Origin: Hermodice carunculata
Taxonomy: Eukaryota > Annelida > Polychaeta > Eunicida > Amphinomidae
Direction of reading: 5' to 3'
Length of the DNA: 64,000 nucleotides
Assembly: GCA_964020975.1 (NCBI GenBank)
Contig: CAXHWN010002399.1
Coordinates: 124,001 to 188,000 of the forward strand
Each line of letters begins with the position of its first letter. The stretch's first letter is position 1. Of this stretch, positions 11,568 to 25,047 are shown in pieces. Under the pieces are notes generated by a model. That model had not been told where the DNA came from, searched no databases, and saw only the letters and a program-made list of their open reading frames with translations. Both the position numbers and the translations under genes were made by a program.

Positions 11568-11733
11568 TGGGTAGCTTCACAAGATAGTCAGGTACAAAGA
11601 CACTAATGACACCATAGTTGCAGTCCTTATGTCTATGATTCATTAAATGATTATACGTGTTGGTGGCAACAGTTTGTTTCAATCCGATTAAGATGCCCCA
11701 CTTAGCCTTAGAACTTTTCAGCCAGCCCTATTA

Positions 11734-12092
11734 AATTAAATGAAATTCCTTTGTCATGAACCACAATACAAGGCAAGTGCAATGGCAGGGCAAACCAAAG
11801 TGTTCGTTACAATGACAAAGTATTCCTTACAAAGAAAAAGATATGACATGCAATTAATGAAGAATAGTCAGACAGTAAGTAATACGCTACTGAATGCCAA
11901 TGTTTGCCCTGGTAAATTAAATGAAATTCCTTCGTGATGAACCACAATGCAAGGCAAGTGCAATGGCAGGGCAAGCCAAAGTATTCATTACAATGTCAAA
12001 GTATTCCTTACAATGAAAAAAAGATATGACATACAATTAATGAACAATAGTCAGACAGTAAGTAATATGATACTAAATGCCAATGTTTGCTC
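11734..12092 (+). repeat. Tandem duplication of a 181-bp unit
   Basis: AAATTAAATGAAATTCCTT starts at about 11,733 and again 181 bp later. Both units run on through GGCAAGTGCAATGGCAGGGC and GTCAGACAGTAAGTAATA to AATGCCAATGTTTGC. The first unit abuts the right end of the mariner. Confidence 0.9.
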
Positions 12093-13836
12093 TATGATGT
12101 TCTAAATTAAGTTTTTATAAATAAATAAAGCTGTCAACCTCGGTATGTAACATAAATTCGCTCGCTGCAAGGAAACGCCATCTATGTCCACCAATGTGAA
12201 ATTGACTAGTAATATATTGTCTTACATCAAGAGGAACTATGCCTAAGCAGCAATTCGAATAATTATGCACGTCAGCTATTACTGTGCAATGCTTTCGCCG
12301 GACTAGACTGGTCTTATTTTTTTGACAGCTTCTTAAATGGTTTTCTTTATGTAACACTTTTCTCCAAAGAAAGAAAGAAAACATTATGGCAGCCATATTT
12401 CTCGCACATTTACCTTGCTGGCCAGAATACAGCCTTATCGGATAATCGCTCTGCGTTAGCTTTTTTGGGCCCTTTGTTTCCTGAATCACATATTTCCACA
12501 TGAAAATATTTAGGTAACATTCAGAAATGTAAATAGCATCTAACATTTCGGCTTAGAGACTCATGCAATATAATACACGCGTGTCTTAACCAGCTGCTGT
12601 CCGTCATGCAAATGAAGCCGTTTGTAGGTTTAACTAATCCTCTACGAAATAAAATACCATTTTCAACCATAAATTCAATTACAATAAACAACAGTTCCAC
12701 ATCAAGAATTTCAATGCCCTTTCAAAAATGACAAAATGTAAAACTGATATTTTAGATGAAATATTCTTTTTTCAATTGAAATTTCTTATATGACTCACTA
12801 TTTCGCTGAATGAATTGTTGAACCTTAAGTTGGGAATTGCCCCAAGTATTGATGTGAGTCGTGGTGTTTTTCACTTATGTGTTGCCAATATTTCTCTCAG
12901 AAAATGCCACTATTCTATATTAAACAGAATGATGATATGTTAAATGTTTGTTAATTTAACCGAGATGGGGCACGTATCCATGTTCTGGGCTTTCTCCAAA
13001 TGCAAACATATGAAATGACTCACCATTTAATTACATTTATGATTGGCCCTCACATTTGAAATTCCCGTAATGTATTAATGTGAAACATGGTGACGTGGTA
13101 CCCAAGTTGCGCTAATGATTCCATCAAATAATGTTACTTTCCTATTTTTAATATTAACATGATTAATGATGGGTTAAATATCTTGTAAACGTAACGAGTT
13201 AAATGTCGAGCAGGGCATGTATTCATGTTTGGGTCTTGTTTTGTGCTTACAAAACTCTTGTTCTGGGCTTCATTTTATTTTTACTCTCATGGAGTGGTTG
13301 TGTTATTTGGATGTATATAAGACATTAGCGGCTTTTTTCGCATTTATTCTCGCCGGTAGTTACACTCAACAAAATATCAAGGTTAAACAGCACATCAGCA
13401 ACGCCTCATCGCATGTTTGGAATTGCTCCATGTGCTGATGGGAAATGTGGGGTCCTTTTACATGCGGAGTATAATTCTGTCAGAAAATATCTCTTTTGTA
13501 TAATGATGATTAATTTGGTATTAGGTTCCACATTACAACACTACTTCTTTACCCCTCTAATACAAGACAGGGCCCGCACATTAATATAGTCCGTCAATGA
13601 TGAATTAGAGGCATGTCAAGGGTGATTTGGGAAAGTATTGTTTACCAGTCATTAAGGTAAAATGTGCTCAGATCAATGTATATGGAGGATCAGTATTAGG
13701 CACTGAACTTCAGCAGTGCGGGTTTCTATATCATAAAAGGCAACTGCTACGCTTTAAAAGTAATACTCTGAGTATACAATTTACTAAGGGTTACTCTGTT
13801 GCAAGTCCATTGGGTTTAATGTTAGGTTGTGATCTT
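12093..13836. other. No recognised gene
   Basis: A 143-codon open frame on the minus strand (12,115-12,546) shows no motif I recognise and nothing else supports it. The rest is non-coding in appearance. Confidence 0.4.
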
Positions 13837-14412
13837 ACAAAACACCTTTAAAGATCGATTCTGAGACGTTGTACTTGTACTGCCTCAGCGTGAGATGGTG
13901 TGATTTGCCATGTGCTTTTTACAAGAAAAGTTTTCTTAGTTTTGTGCCGAAGTTGAGCGGTGTCTTAGAGGATTCAGTGCGAAGACATTTAAACAATTGT
14001 TCAAACAGCGTGATTTAGACACATGCTGCGAAAGCGAGCTAACTTTCATAACTCTCCGTTTTTAAAGCATACCAAAGGCTGGATGAGCTATGACAGTGAG
14101 CCAGCTTCCACGCAACCCTAACAATCCATGGTCAGAACCCCCTGGATGTAACTCTGCAACCATAACTCAATCCTGGGCGCATGCTGATTTTTACGCATGA
14201 GTCACCCCTTACTAAAGTCTCTACATTGTAAATAGACATTATCAAGGATGGGGCGATCAGCATGCCCTGATAAAACATATTTAAAGATTAATTCTGAGAG
14301 GTTGCACTTGTACTGTTTAAGCGTGTGATGGTGTGATTTGCTTTGTGCTTTTTACAAGAAAAGTTTTCTTAGTTTTGTATCAAAGTTGAGGGGTGTTTTA
14401 GTTCTAATGGAA
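13837..14412 (+). repeat. Direct duplication of about 140 bp, 430 bp apart
   Basis: Segments starting near 13,840 and 14,272 share TTTAAAGAT..ATTCTGAGA.GTTG, GATGGTGTGATTTGC and CTTTTTACAAGAAAAGTTTT. The sequence between them shows no further structure. Confidence 0.85.
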
Positions 14413-16844
14413 ATTTCCAGCATATAGATATATGCTGAAAACTTTTACTTAGAACTGGAAAGAAGTAGTTGTATGTTCAGACACGGCATGCAGTCCAGCT
14501 TTATCACTGAAACACAATTAAGTGGAGAGGCATCTAATTGGAGACCCAGTACCAGATAACAGCGGACGTTAATCGATTGCTTTGTCTACCATATGGGTAT
14601 TGTAGGCACCGTTCTGTCCTTATCAGCATAATAAGCATAATGTACATGCCAAGGAAGAGATAAAAGCTTACCCTGGACCCCCCCCCCCCTTGCACCTGAT
14701 CTGGCTTTTACTGTGGTAGAATGTTAAAGTGCTCCACCTGCTCTGTATCAAATTTTATTTACGTATATGCGGCTTGTACCAGAGTACTAACTTCTCGTTA
14801 ATTAAAAAGTTGTTTCTTTGTTTACACTGTCATTATACTGAATAACAGCATGTGGAGTGGCTTTCATGATAGCGAAAACTACTTTAAGTCACCCAAACCA
14901 GTATATTTTCTGGAACCATAGATTTGCTGGCACTTGAATGAAATGTCCTTTCACATGAAAAATGAATTTGGCATTTTTATTATGATCGAGAACAGTTTGT
15001 GTAAAGTCGTTCGACTTGAGTGACAGTTGGCATTGAAACATCTAAAGTTGAGGAAAGTATCCCTTGCCCATATAACAATACTGACTTGTTTAATCTGAAG
15101 TGCACCTGTCAACACTTAGTAGAATTTTTATAATAACTCAAATCCGCCGGATTTGGACTTCATATTTGTTCCATAAATATTTATGAACCTTCGGACATCA
15201 AATACGACTGACTCACGAGATTGACTGCCATAAACGTGTACTTGAACAATAGCAACAAATCAATCTGACCTTTTCTCTTCAACTATAACAGAATTAATCA
15301 AATCGGATTCCTTCATTGGTTGTTTTGCCTGCTTTGAAATCAATTGTGAAAGTGACGACCTTAATTTTAACGAATCTGTCACAGCTTGAACGGCGTGAGT
15401 GTTGTATGATATTACATTATGAATCCAAGTGATATACCAGGCACACAAACAAACTCTTTTCTCTGACTGTTAGGAATAAAAAAAATAATGCTATATAATA
15501 TGATATAATATATATATAGGCATTTGATAGGATGGGAGCCATCTCATGGTTGCCTGCTGAGAATTATGGTTTTTGTTTACTTTTGTTTTTGTTTTTTTTG
15601 TTTTTTTTTGTTTTGTTTTTTTTTTTTGCTTGGCGCATCTCACTACCCCTCATGATATAGCATCTTACAATATTTGGATGGCTATGATTTGATTATGAAT
15701 AATTATGATTTGATTTAGGTACTTCGTCTCAATAGATTATATATTGTTTATAAAACATGGCGATAGATCGGTTCCAAAATTTCCTGTATTTGAGTTTTGT
15801 CTGTACAATCGAGGCTTGGCTAGTGAACAGAGCGCTTCTAGCATGACAGATTTGGTCAGATCAAGCACAATGGTTACATACTCATGTTCGGTGTGTTAGA
15901 CGCTCAGATCCGCCTTCCCGCCAGCCATTTGTGTGGCTGGCCTTATCTATTTGAGATATGCGCACAGGACCACGAAGTGCATCTAACCTTCACTTTCTTC
16001 GCCATTGTCAAAGTGGAAAGACGTGCTCTGGCTATACAAAGTTTAAATATATTTCCAACAGGAATTTTCCCCGTAAAAGTATCCCAGCCTCCACACCCAA
16101 TAAATAGTAAAATAGACCAACTTGTAACGATCGGGTGGATTCGCGCCCGCTCTTCAAGGTAGGTTCTGGTTAGGTACCGTTCACAAATTTCGTGACGCTT
16201 TGGGGGTATATATTTTTGCAACCCCTCCCCCCTTGTAACAATGGATAATCCTCGGCTACCCCTTCCATTTAATTTTTATGTAACGCCATCCCAGACCCTC
16301 CTTCGCGTATTTATGAAAATCAACAGTTTCTTGCATGAATGCATAAACGCACTGAAAACTTGCCAAATGACATGTTTGTAGGTTCAAAGTATATGAGAGT
16401 GACAACGTAGGTATATCCCAGGGAGGCCTTAATAGTATTGGTTCGTTGATATGATGCGCCGTCAATTGTAGCTGCCTTGTACAAGATTAAACAGTCATCT
16501 GGTACAAGGTGCAAAATAGTATAATAGATTAACATTTTTCTAGTAATAATTAATACTAACTTCTTAAGGGGTCATGGCTTATAGAGATATTCTTTATTTT
16601 CTTTAAACAAAATTCTAAACTAACACCAGCCATCAGACCTGGCGGATAGCAGGCTTAATCGTCCTTTGATATCGAAAAGGCCTTTTTAAAAATCCATTTT
16701 TTTTTTTAATTTTTGAACTCAGGACTTGTTAAGAATAAAACCAAGAAAATATATATTTTGGTATGATATTCTAACTGAAACTTCATTCTAAATTATGTAA
16801 ATTTTATTGCTAAATTTGATGCTTGATGGATACATATAAACGCT
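14413..16844. other. No recognised gene; T-rich tract
   Basis: A (GTTTTT)n-type tract lies at about 15,570-15,627 and a short C-run at about 14,680. Overlapping open frames on both strands at 15,884-16,221 have no recognised motif, and neither is preferred. Confidence 0.4.
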
Positions 16845-17082
16845 TTGGTCTGAGTATTCACGACACTATACGACATGTTGATTGGTCATCAGTACGGCCA
16901 TTTATTGAGCAACCTGTGCTCCAATTTTCTACCGTGTAAAGTTTCCCAGCCTATGACCATATATTACCACAGTCCTCTTGTTTCAATTACGTGTCCGTTT
17001 AATAACTCGAGATTGAGAAAAAACACGGTCTGTTTGAAATTTAAAACACTGCTTGACTTATTGTGTTATATCTTTTATTAGG

Positions 17083-17275
17083 TCATTTAATGATAGTGGT
17101 TGCCATTGGAATTTTATTCATCTGTTGCGCACCAAGTCTTTTTATGACCCTTTTTGACATTACATTATTTAGAAAGAAAAACTAAGCTCACAATTGTGTG
17201 GATGGCAAACAGTTACTGCAATCCAGTCATTTATGCTTGTTGTTCCAAGTATTTTAATTTTTTTTTGTCCAGAAC
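17083..17275 (+). pseudogene. Class A GPCR terminal exon, pseudogene
   Basis: Second copy of the exon at 3039. The acceptor-like ATTAG is followed by GTCATTTAATG, so the original frame meets TAA within three codons after a small deletion. In a shifted frame TM6 is recognisable (IVVAIGILFICCAPS), with the CWxP tryptophan changed to cysteine. About 40 bp are missing between TM6 and TM7. TM7 still reads ANSYCNPVIYACCSKYF, keeping NPxxY, and continues into the ancestral tail region (FLSRT) that the first copy lost to a repeat. No product is expected. Confidence 0.85.
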
Positions 17276-18209
17276 CACTTCCTAGTAGTCATTACTCTAT
17301 TCCTCAGTCCGAACTCTTTACTCTCCATAAGCTAACCTGTCACTGTGTAACATATATACGTATAGACGTATTATTGTCCTTATTGCACACATTCCTCAGT
17401 AGAATTTTGACAAAGGCTGTATTAACCCAAATAAATTAAAGGGTCTTCAGCGGGTGACTACTCAGAACATGTTTCGTAGCCTGTACCCGTAAACGTCTCT
17501 CTGAGTAGCGGATCTTTGCCTAAGCTAAATATTCAGGAAAGACAACTTATATAATAATATAGAAATATGAACGTGGCAAATGCTGAATTAGCTCAATAAG
17601 AACAGTTTTGCTTATAAATGCAGAGCTTCATTATAAATAAAGAATACCTGTCAAACCAAACATTATTATTAAATTTGTATAGTACAAGTTCAGAGTATGT
17701 ACCCTTTCAAAAATGTTAGCAAAACAAACTTTTTCTTAAGCAGATTTTAAGTACAATTAGACAAACTTTTAGCTTTCGTCAGCCACTGTTTGCTACCGAT
17801 AGCCCCTGGGGGTTTAACCTGGTAGAAAACACGTTAGCCTAAAATGACTAAAAGGTGAGTATTTAAACAGAATGATGCCAAAAGATACAATTAAGTAGCA
17901 AAACAGGCAAGTCTTAAATCTTCAAAGTTATTGCAGCCAAACTTTTTAACAATATATGGATATTAACAGCAAAATTTGTAGGGCATGTCAAAAAACAATG
18001 AAAGTCATTAGCTTTAAAGTCAAGAAAATGTAATCGAAATACAGTTTTTCTTTAACAGACTTCAAGTACAGTTCAAAGTTAAAGTCATCAATTTTATGAT
18101 AGACTTATATGCAAAACCTGTCATTAGTGACCCGAATATCCAAGTCCAGAAGTCCAGAAACACATTTTTGAAACCATCTGAACCGTTGCCTTCCAAAGGG
18201 ATATCTTTT

Positions 18210-18285
18210 GGGTTAGTTTTTTGGTTTGTTTTGTTTTTTTTGTTTTTGTTTTTGTTTTTGTTTTTTTGTTTTGTTTTTTTTTGTT
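18210..18285 (+). repeat. T-rich (GTTTTT)n tract
   Basis: T runs separated by single Gs, as at 4250 but without a long G-run. Lysine-rich and phenylalanine-rich frames over it are artefacts. Confidence 0.85.
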
Positions 18286-18299
18286 GCAGTGTCACTGAA

Positions 18300-20816
18300 A
18301 TTTAATATATTTACACAAGCAATGCCATCAATATATTAAGAGTTGTCTGATAATTTTGTAGCCATTCGAAAGTTTTTTTTTCATCAATTTAACTAAAAAT
18401 TTAAATTCAAGCCAAGCTACATTTAAATCCGCAAGTAATGGGGAGGGGGGGGGGCAGCTGCTAAACATTGGAATATTTTTTATCAGTTGAAAAATCAATG
18501 GTCCGCATTGAACATCCAAAAAAATGTTACAGTATCTGTCGAAGTTTCAACAGGGTAAGATTTAATGTGACTTCTTGAATATTTATTTTGCGACTGATAT
18601 GCTTTCTTTGAATATGAATCAATATTTATGTATTATTTACCATAATGTTTAAACATTTTGCTGATTAATTCTGAAAGATAACTTTTGACCCTATCTATAG
18701 ATAGGTAGATCTGTGTACAGTGTAAAAAAACATAACATTTGATATATTTGCTTTGAAATCTTTGTTTTTAAAAGTAAACTCGGATGAATTGTTAATACTC
18801 CAAAAGCAATTAATGTCACAATTTCTAGAAATTGCCTTACAGTATATACGGAAATGATTTCTAATTGCAGTCAAACACAATGCTATATTCTTTGACAGTT
18901 GTTTTGTTGTACATTTTAAAGCACCAGCTATGAATCTAGATTTAAAAGGGTTTTATGTAACGTGGGTACCCAAAATAAAAGTGGAATACAGGGCGGTTCT
19001 CTTTTTCATCTCATCTTTATGTGCATGTATCAAATCAATGAATTGTTTGTGTAATTTATATACGTCATTTACTTTTATGTCTGATTTTCTTGTTTATGCC
19101 AAGTTCATTTTTCAAAATAATGTTTTTTTGCAGATGACCCCAAAATCTTCACCTGCCTTATTAATGTTATAGATTACAAGTCTTTCTTGTAGTTCTTTGA
19201 CTGCTTTTAATTTCCCATATTGAAATTCTTAATGTGGGAGTTGTAACGATAAATTGTACTTCTAAAGACTGTTTTAAAGTTTGATAACTATCTTTCAAAT
19301 TTCCGAAATTCTATTTTTTATTTCATTGCCCACTTCATACAATAGGAATCAAATGCATTACTTGTATCCTGAAAAATACTGTCAATGTTCAACTAAGGTC
19401 ATATCCGAATTTTTGTACCTTTTTTAATCAATTCATTTGAAACTGAATTTTGCATTGTAATCAGATTACCTGTTAATACATGTATGTGGTATGTGTCAAC
19501 AAATTTGGAACATCTATTGTTAGAAATACTGTTACATTTTTGATTAGCACCAATATCCTCAAGAGTAATTGAAACTAGAAATTTCTTGTCGTTAATGATA
19601 CTTTGTCTAATATCATTGCCATATTTATAGGAAATAACGGGAGGATATTTTCCTTTTTGCATTCCTTGGGAATCATGTTACGAACAAATATCAATTTAAA
19701 AAGGGACTGAATGTTCAGTGAATCAATGATTTTGTCTTTGAAAGGAATGCTGCAAAACATTTGATCCATTTTGTCTCATTGGAATCCGGTTTCCAATCCA
19801 TCGTTGTGTAAACATACATAATTTCACAAAATGTTGTGGAAATGTGTGTTCAGAATAAATAAGACCTTAATATTCATTGATTCTGGTTATATCTCGAAAT
19901 GATATGCTTTAAGAGCTATATGTCATTGACCATGACCAACGCCATTCAAGAAAGCCTGTGGTAAATTTTGAACAAGGTCCTCTGTATCCACGTTTCTAAA
20001 TTTCCCGTTGTTTCGTGATTTTCTTTGTTCATGACTTCCTTTTATTTGAATACCCACCTGATTATGAAAAGGTGTGTGACTGCTATCGTGAATTGCAAAG
20101 TCCAAGTTCCTAACATCACCGAAGCCTAAAATTATGTCATTGATTCCAAAGACAAAAAAGCTGAATTAATTTTTTTGATCTAAAAATCTTCCATTTGTAA
20201 AAATTTTCTTCTGTCAACATAACTATCTAGGTCTGACAAATTTGGCTGTATGTAATCAATAATTTTTACCCAGCAATCAAAATGGGAATGTTCCTCAAAA
20301 TTTAAATAAGTTCACAAATAGGTGTTTATTTGTGATTTGCAATTGTAGTTTTGTGTGCATTAATTTTTTTTTCTTTAACTGATTGAGTGGTTAAGCCCAC
20401 ATAGTGTGATTTACCTTTGATGCAGGATATCAAATAAATAAACTTAGAAGTCTCACAGAGTCACAAAAGAACACCACATTTTCCGACCGGCGGCTTCTCA
20501 ATTTGAATTTTTTTGTTAGGAATCTTACTGTAAAATTCTTTGTTTTGGGTGAAATTTACAGTTGCAACTCAAATATATTCCAAAGCCAGCGCTCAAGGCT
20601 AACGCTGTACCGTTTTCACTGCTGTTCTCAATGTTCATGACTTGTTTTCGCACTTAGAAGTAATTTAGAGAGCTCATCTTGCCGTTTGTCTATAAACATG
20701 TCCTAAAAAATCATTATAATTTGTCATTGATAAGTCCACCGAGTAACAAAATTAACAATAACAATAAGTACAACAAGTGCAAAATGAGTGCCAGACTAAA
20801 GACGATACCAGGAATT
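18300..20816. other. No recognised gene
   Basis: AT-rich, with a nine-base G-run near 18,445 and T/A runs. Short open frames (for example 19,399-19,662 minus) have no recognised motif. Confidence 0.4.
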
Positions 20817-23800
20817 ATTGTATGCTTTGAAAATCATAAATAGGGGACCAGATTGTGAAGACCTTTCCATTAAGCAGCGATGGCTCAAAGCTAACAGAAT
20901 TGTATGTGTTGAAAATCATAGATCGCGGACATTCCTGTGCAAACCTATCCACCAAGAATCAATGGCTCAAGCTAACAGAATTGTATAAGTGTTGAAAATC
21001 ATAGGTCGGGGACCAACCTGTGCATAACTATCCACCAAGCACCAATGGCTCAAAGCTAATAAAATGTATTGCTGTTAAAAATCATACATAGGGGCACAGC
21101 CTGGGCAAACCTATCCATCAAGCATTAAAGGCTCAAAGCTAACAGAATTGTATTTCTGTTCAAAATCGAAGGTCGGGGACAAGCCTGAGCGTACCTATCC
21201 CACAAACATCAATGGCTCAAAGATAACAGAATTTGTATTTGTGTCAAAACACGTAGATGAAGGACCAACCTGTGCAGACCTATCCACTAATATCAATGGC
21301 TCGAAGCTAACCGAATTGCATTTGTGTTAAAAATCATAGATATCGGACCAGTTTGTGGAGACCTATCCACCAGGCATCAATGGATCAAAGCTAAGAGAAT
21401 TGTGTTTGTTTTGACAATCGAAGATCGGGGACCGGCTTGTGCAGACCTATCTTAAAAGCATCAATGGCTCAAAGCTAACTAAAGAGCATTTGTGTTGAAA
21501 AGTATAGATAGGCGACGAGCCGGTGCAGCCCGATCCATCAAACATCAATGGCTCAAAGCTAACAGAATTGTATTTGTGTTAAATATCACGGAGGATGGAC
21601 CAGCCTGTACAGGCACATCCCCAAGCATCAATGGCTCCAAACTAACAGAATTGTGTTTGTGTTGAAAAGCATAGATATGGGACCAGCCTCTCCAGATGTA
21701 TTCACCAAGCATCAATGGCTCAAAGGTAACAGAATTGTGCTTGTGTTGAACATAATTGATAGGGTACCAGCCTGTGTAGACCTATCCATCAAGCATCAAT
21801 GGCTCAAAGTGAATATAATTGTATTTGTGTTGAAAAATCGAAGATCAGGAACCAGTATGTGCGGACATATCCACCAAGCATAAACGGCTCAAAGGTAACA
21901 GAATTGTATTTGGTAGAAAAGCATAGTTATGGGACCAGCTTGTTCAGACCTATCCACCAAGCATCAATGTTTCCAAAGCTAACAGAATTGTATTTCTGTT
22001 GATACTTTTGGATGGCGGACCAGCCTCTGCAGACCTATCCACCCACCATCAATGGCTCAAAGCTAACAAAATTGTGTTTGTGTTGGAAATCACAGAAACG
22101 GAATCAGCCTGTGCAGACCTATGCACATAGCATAAATGGCTCTAAGCTAACAGAATTGTATTTCCGTTGTAGATCCGGAACCAGCCTGTACAGAACTATT
22201 CGCTGGGCATCAATGGCTCAAAGCTAACAGAATTTTTTTTGTGTTGAAAATCATAGATTGGGGACTAGTCTATGCACCAAATATCAATGACTCAAAGCTG
22301 ACAGAATTGTATCTGTGTTTAAAATAATAGATGTGGAACCAGCCTGTGCAGACCTATCCACCAAAGAATCAAAGGCTCAAAGCGACAGGATTGTATTCGT
22401 CTTGGATATCATGGATGACGGACCAGCCTGTACAAGCCCGTCCATCAAGCATGAATGGCTCAAAGCTAACAGAATTGACGTTGTTATAGGAATCATAGAT
22501 GTAGGACCAGCCGATGCAGACCTTTTTACCAAACATCAATAGCTCAAAGCTAACAGAATGTATTTGTGTTGAAAATCATTGATAGGGTACGAGCCTGTGC
22601 AGACCTATCCACCAAATATCAATGGCTCAAAGCTAGCAGAATTGTACTTGTGTTGAAAGGCATAGATAGAGGACCAGCCTGTGCAGACCTATCCACCAAG
22701 CATGAATGGCTTAAAGCTAAAAAATGTATCTGTGTTAAACATTTTACATGGGGGACCAGCCTTTGCAGACCTATCCATTAAACATCAATGGTTCAAGGCA
22801 AGCAGAGTTGTGTTGGTGTTGAAAACCGTAAATCGGGGACCAGCCTCTGCAGAACTATGGCTCAAGGCTAACGGAATGGCACAAATCAAGGATAGTGTAT
22901 TTGTGTTGAAAATCATAGATTGGGGACCAGCCCATGCAGACCTATCCACCAAGCAGCAATGGCTCAAAGCTGAGAGAATCGTATTTGTGTTGAAAATCAT
23001 AGATCTGGGAAATGCCTGTGCAAACCTATCCACCAACAATCAATGGCTAAAAGCTTAAAGAATTGTATTTGTGTTGAAAATCATAGGTCGGGGACCAACC
23101 TGTGCATCCCTATCCACCAAGCATCAATGGCTCAAAGCTAATAAAATGTATTGCTGTTAAAATCATAGATAGGGGCCCAGCCTATGGAGACCCATTCACC
23201 AAGCACCTATGGTTCAAATCATACAAAGTTGTGTTTGTGTTGAAAATCATAGGTACCGGACCAGCCTGTGCAGACCTATCCACCAAGCATCAGCGACCTA
23301 AGGCTAACAAAATTGCATTTGTTTTGAAAATCATGGATGAGGGACCTGCCAGTACCGGCCAATCCACCAAGTATCAAGGGCTGAAAGCTAACAGAATTTG
23401 ATTTGTGCTGAAAATCATAGATGTCGGACCAGCCTTTGCGGACCTATCCACCAAGCATCAATGGCTTAAAGCTAACAGAATTGTATTTGTGTTAAAATCG
23501 CAGATCGTGGACCAGCCGTGTAGACCTATACACTATGCATCAATAGCTGAGAGCTAACAGATTATAAATTTTGTTGAATATTATAGATCGGGCACCAGTC
23601 TGTGAAGAACCATCCTCCAAGCACCAATGGCTCAAAGTTAACAGAAATGTATTTGTGATGAAAATCACAGATAGTTGACCAGCCTGTGCAGACCTTTCCA
23701 CCAAGTACAAATGGCCTAAAGCTAAGAAAATTGTATTTGTTTTGAAAGTATTAGACGGGAGACCCGCCTATACAGACCTATCCCCCACCATTAATGGTTT

Positions 23801-23990
23801 AAAGGTAACAGAATTGTGTTGGTGTTGGAAATCAGAGATATAGGACCAGCCTGTGCAGACCTATCTACCAAGCATCAAAGGCTCAAAGCTAACAGAATGG
23901 TATTTGTGTGGAAAATCATATATCGGGGACCAGCTTGTGCAAACCTATCCACCAAGCATCAATGGTTCAAACCTAACAGAATTTTATGTG
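20817..23990 (+). repeat. Minisatellite of 84-bp units, about 37 copies
   Basis: The consensus runs through AATCATAGATCGGGGACCAG, CCTGTGCAGACCTATCCACC, AAGCATCAATGGCTCAAAGC and TAACAGAATTGTATTTGTGTT. Adjacent units differ by roughly 10-20 percent plus occasional small indels. The unit is 28 codons long, so open frames run through several units. The largest (22,681-23,058) reads a repeated IIDRGPACADLSTKHQWLKA. There is no start, splice or flanking evidence for a gene. Confidence 0.95.
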
Positions 23991-24830
23991 TTTTCTCATG
24001 TTTTTAAACATAATCGGGGTTGAATTTTTAGCTTCGCTGACGTGTCTTCTGTCGTCCATTGTGCTTCATGGTTCATTTTCGTATCGCATTTTCAACTTCT
24101 GTTTCAAAACCGTTTACCGGATCCTCTTCAAACTTAGTAGGGATCTACCTTTTCTGGGTCTCGCCGGGTTGTGCAAATGCCCATGTTTAAGTGCTTTTTT
24201 AAATTTTGTACAAGTTTTGGGGGTTTATCGTCCCCCCCCCCCCGCTTGGCCAGTTGCTCCCAAATAGCATAAATACACTTCTCGAGATCCATAGATTTTT
24301 ATTCAGACAACAGTTGGTGGAGCGATGTTCTCTTATTTTATGCATTTTTGTGCGATAAGGTTACTCTTATCTCCCTCTCAAAGACTGTGGTTGAGGTCAC
24401 CTTAAATTTGGCGGAAATGAAGCTTGTAGACAGGTCAAACAAACATGTTCACTAGGTGATGTTTTCACATACCTGACTTTTAACCATTTTTTTTTTTCAA
24501 ATTGGGTACTTATCAGGTAATGGGTACATTGCTTTCATTACCATTCTAACCAATCAGCCACATTTTCGATTCTGTTGCAAGACTGGCAGCCAGATCCACC
24601 TTAAGCTTGGTAGCGAAACACCTTTGGTAGGTTTCTAACAAGTTTGAAAAAGCGGTCATGCTCCAGGTATATTTGGATTTTTAATGATTGTTTTTCCTTC
24701 ATTTTTTGGCAAAATCTGAACAATTTTGTCCAAAACCATCTTGCCAATTGCTTTGAAATGGCATTGGGCTACTTTTGGGAATTTATTTGTTCATCAGCTG
24801 TCACTGTGGTTTTTAAAATGTCTGTACGAT
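23991..24830 (+). repeat. Dispersed repeat, plus-strand copy
   Basis: Homologous to 3237-3455, 4600-5014 and 6130-6600. Landmarks are GTCGTCCATTGTGC, CCGGATCCTCTTCAAACTTA, TAGGGATCTACC and GGTACTTATCAGGTAATGGG. It abuts the end of the minisatellite and ends at the GT run. Confidence 0.75.
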
Positions 24831-24831
24831 T

Positions 24832-24885
<54 letters not shown>

Positions 24886-24915
24886 TGTGTGTGTGAGTAT
24901 GTGTGTGTGTGCGTG
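24831..24915 (+). repeat. (GT)n microsatellite
   Basis: GT dinucleotide run with a few interruptions. Confidence 0.95.
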
Positions 24916-24954
24916 TTTTCAAGCTAAATCGAGTCAGATTGTTGTCAAACTTCT

Positions 24955-25014
24955 CAATTTTTTTCGCAAGTGGTAACAATTTGGATCCCTAATTTTAAAC
25001 GATTGTTTCGTGTA

Positions 25015-25047
<33 letters not shown>

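Larger units (their letters stand above)
10424..11731 (-). mobile_element. mariner (Tc1/mariner) transposon, both ends present
   Basis: The element is about 1308 bp, the usual mariner size. The left end reads CGAGGGCTGGATGAACAGTT; the right end, read inward, is ATAGGGCTGGCTGAAAAGTT, and both continue into CTAAG. A TA dinucleotide lies on each side (10,422-10,423 and 11,732-11,733), as expected for mariner targets. The transposase lies on the minus strand between the ends and is broken. Confidence 0.9.

Noticed and set aside
12115-12546. 143-codon minus-strand frame
   Set aside because: No domain, no repeats of coding style and no splice context; length alone is not evidence.
20817-23990. Array read as a CRISPR or as a protein gene
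   Set aside because: Units follow one another with no unique spacers, and the setting is an animal genome. Open frames occur in more than one frame without start, splice or stop evidence.
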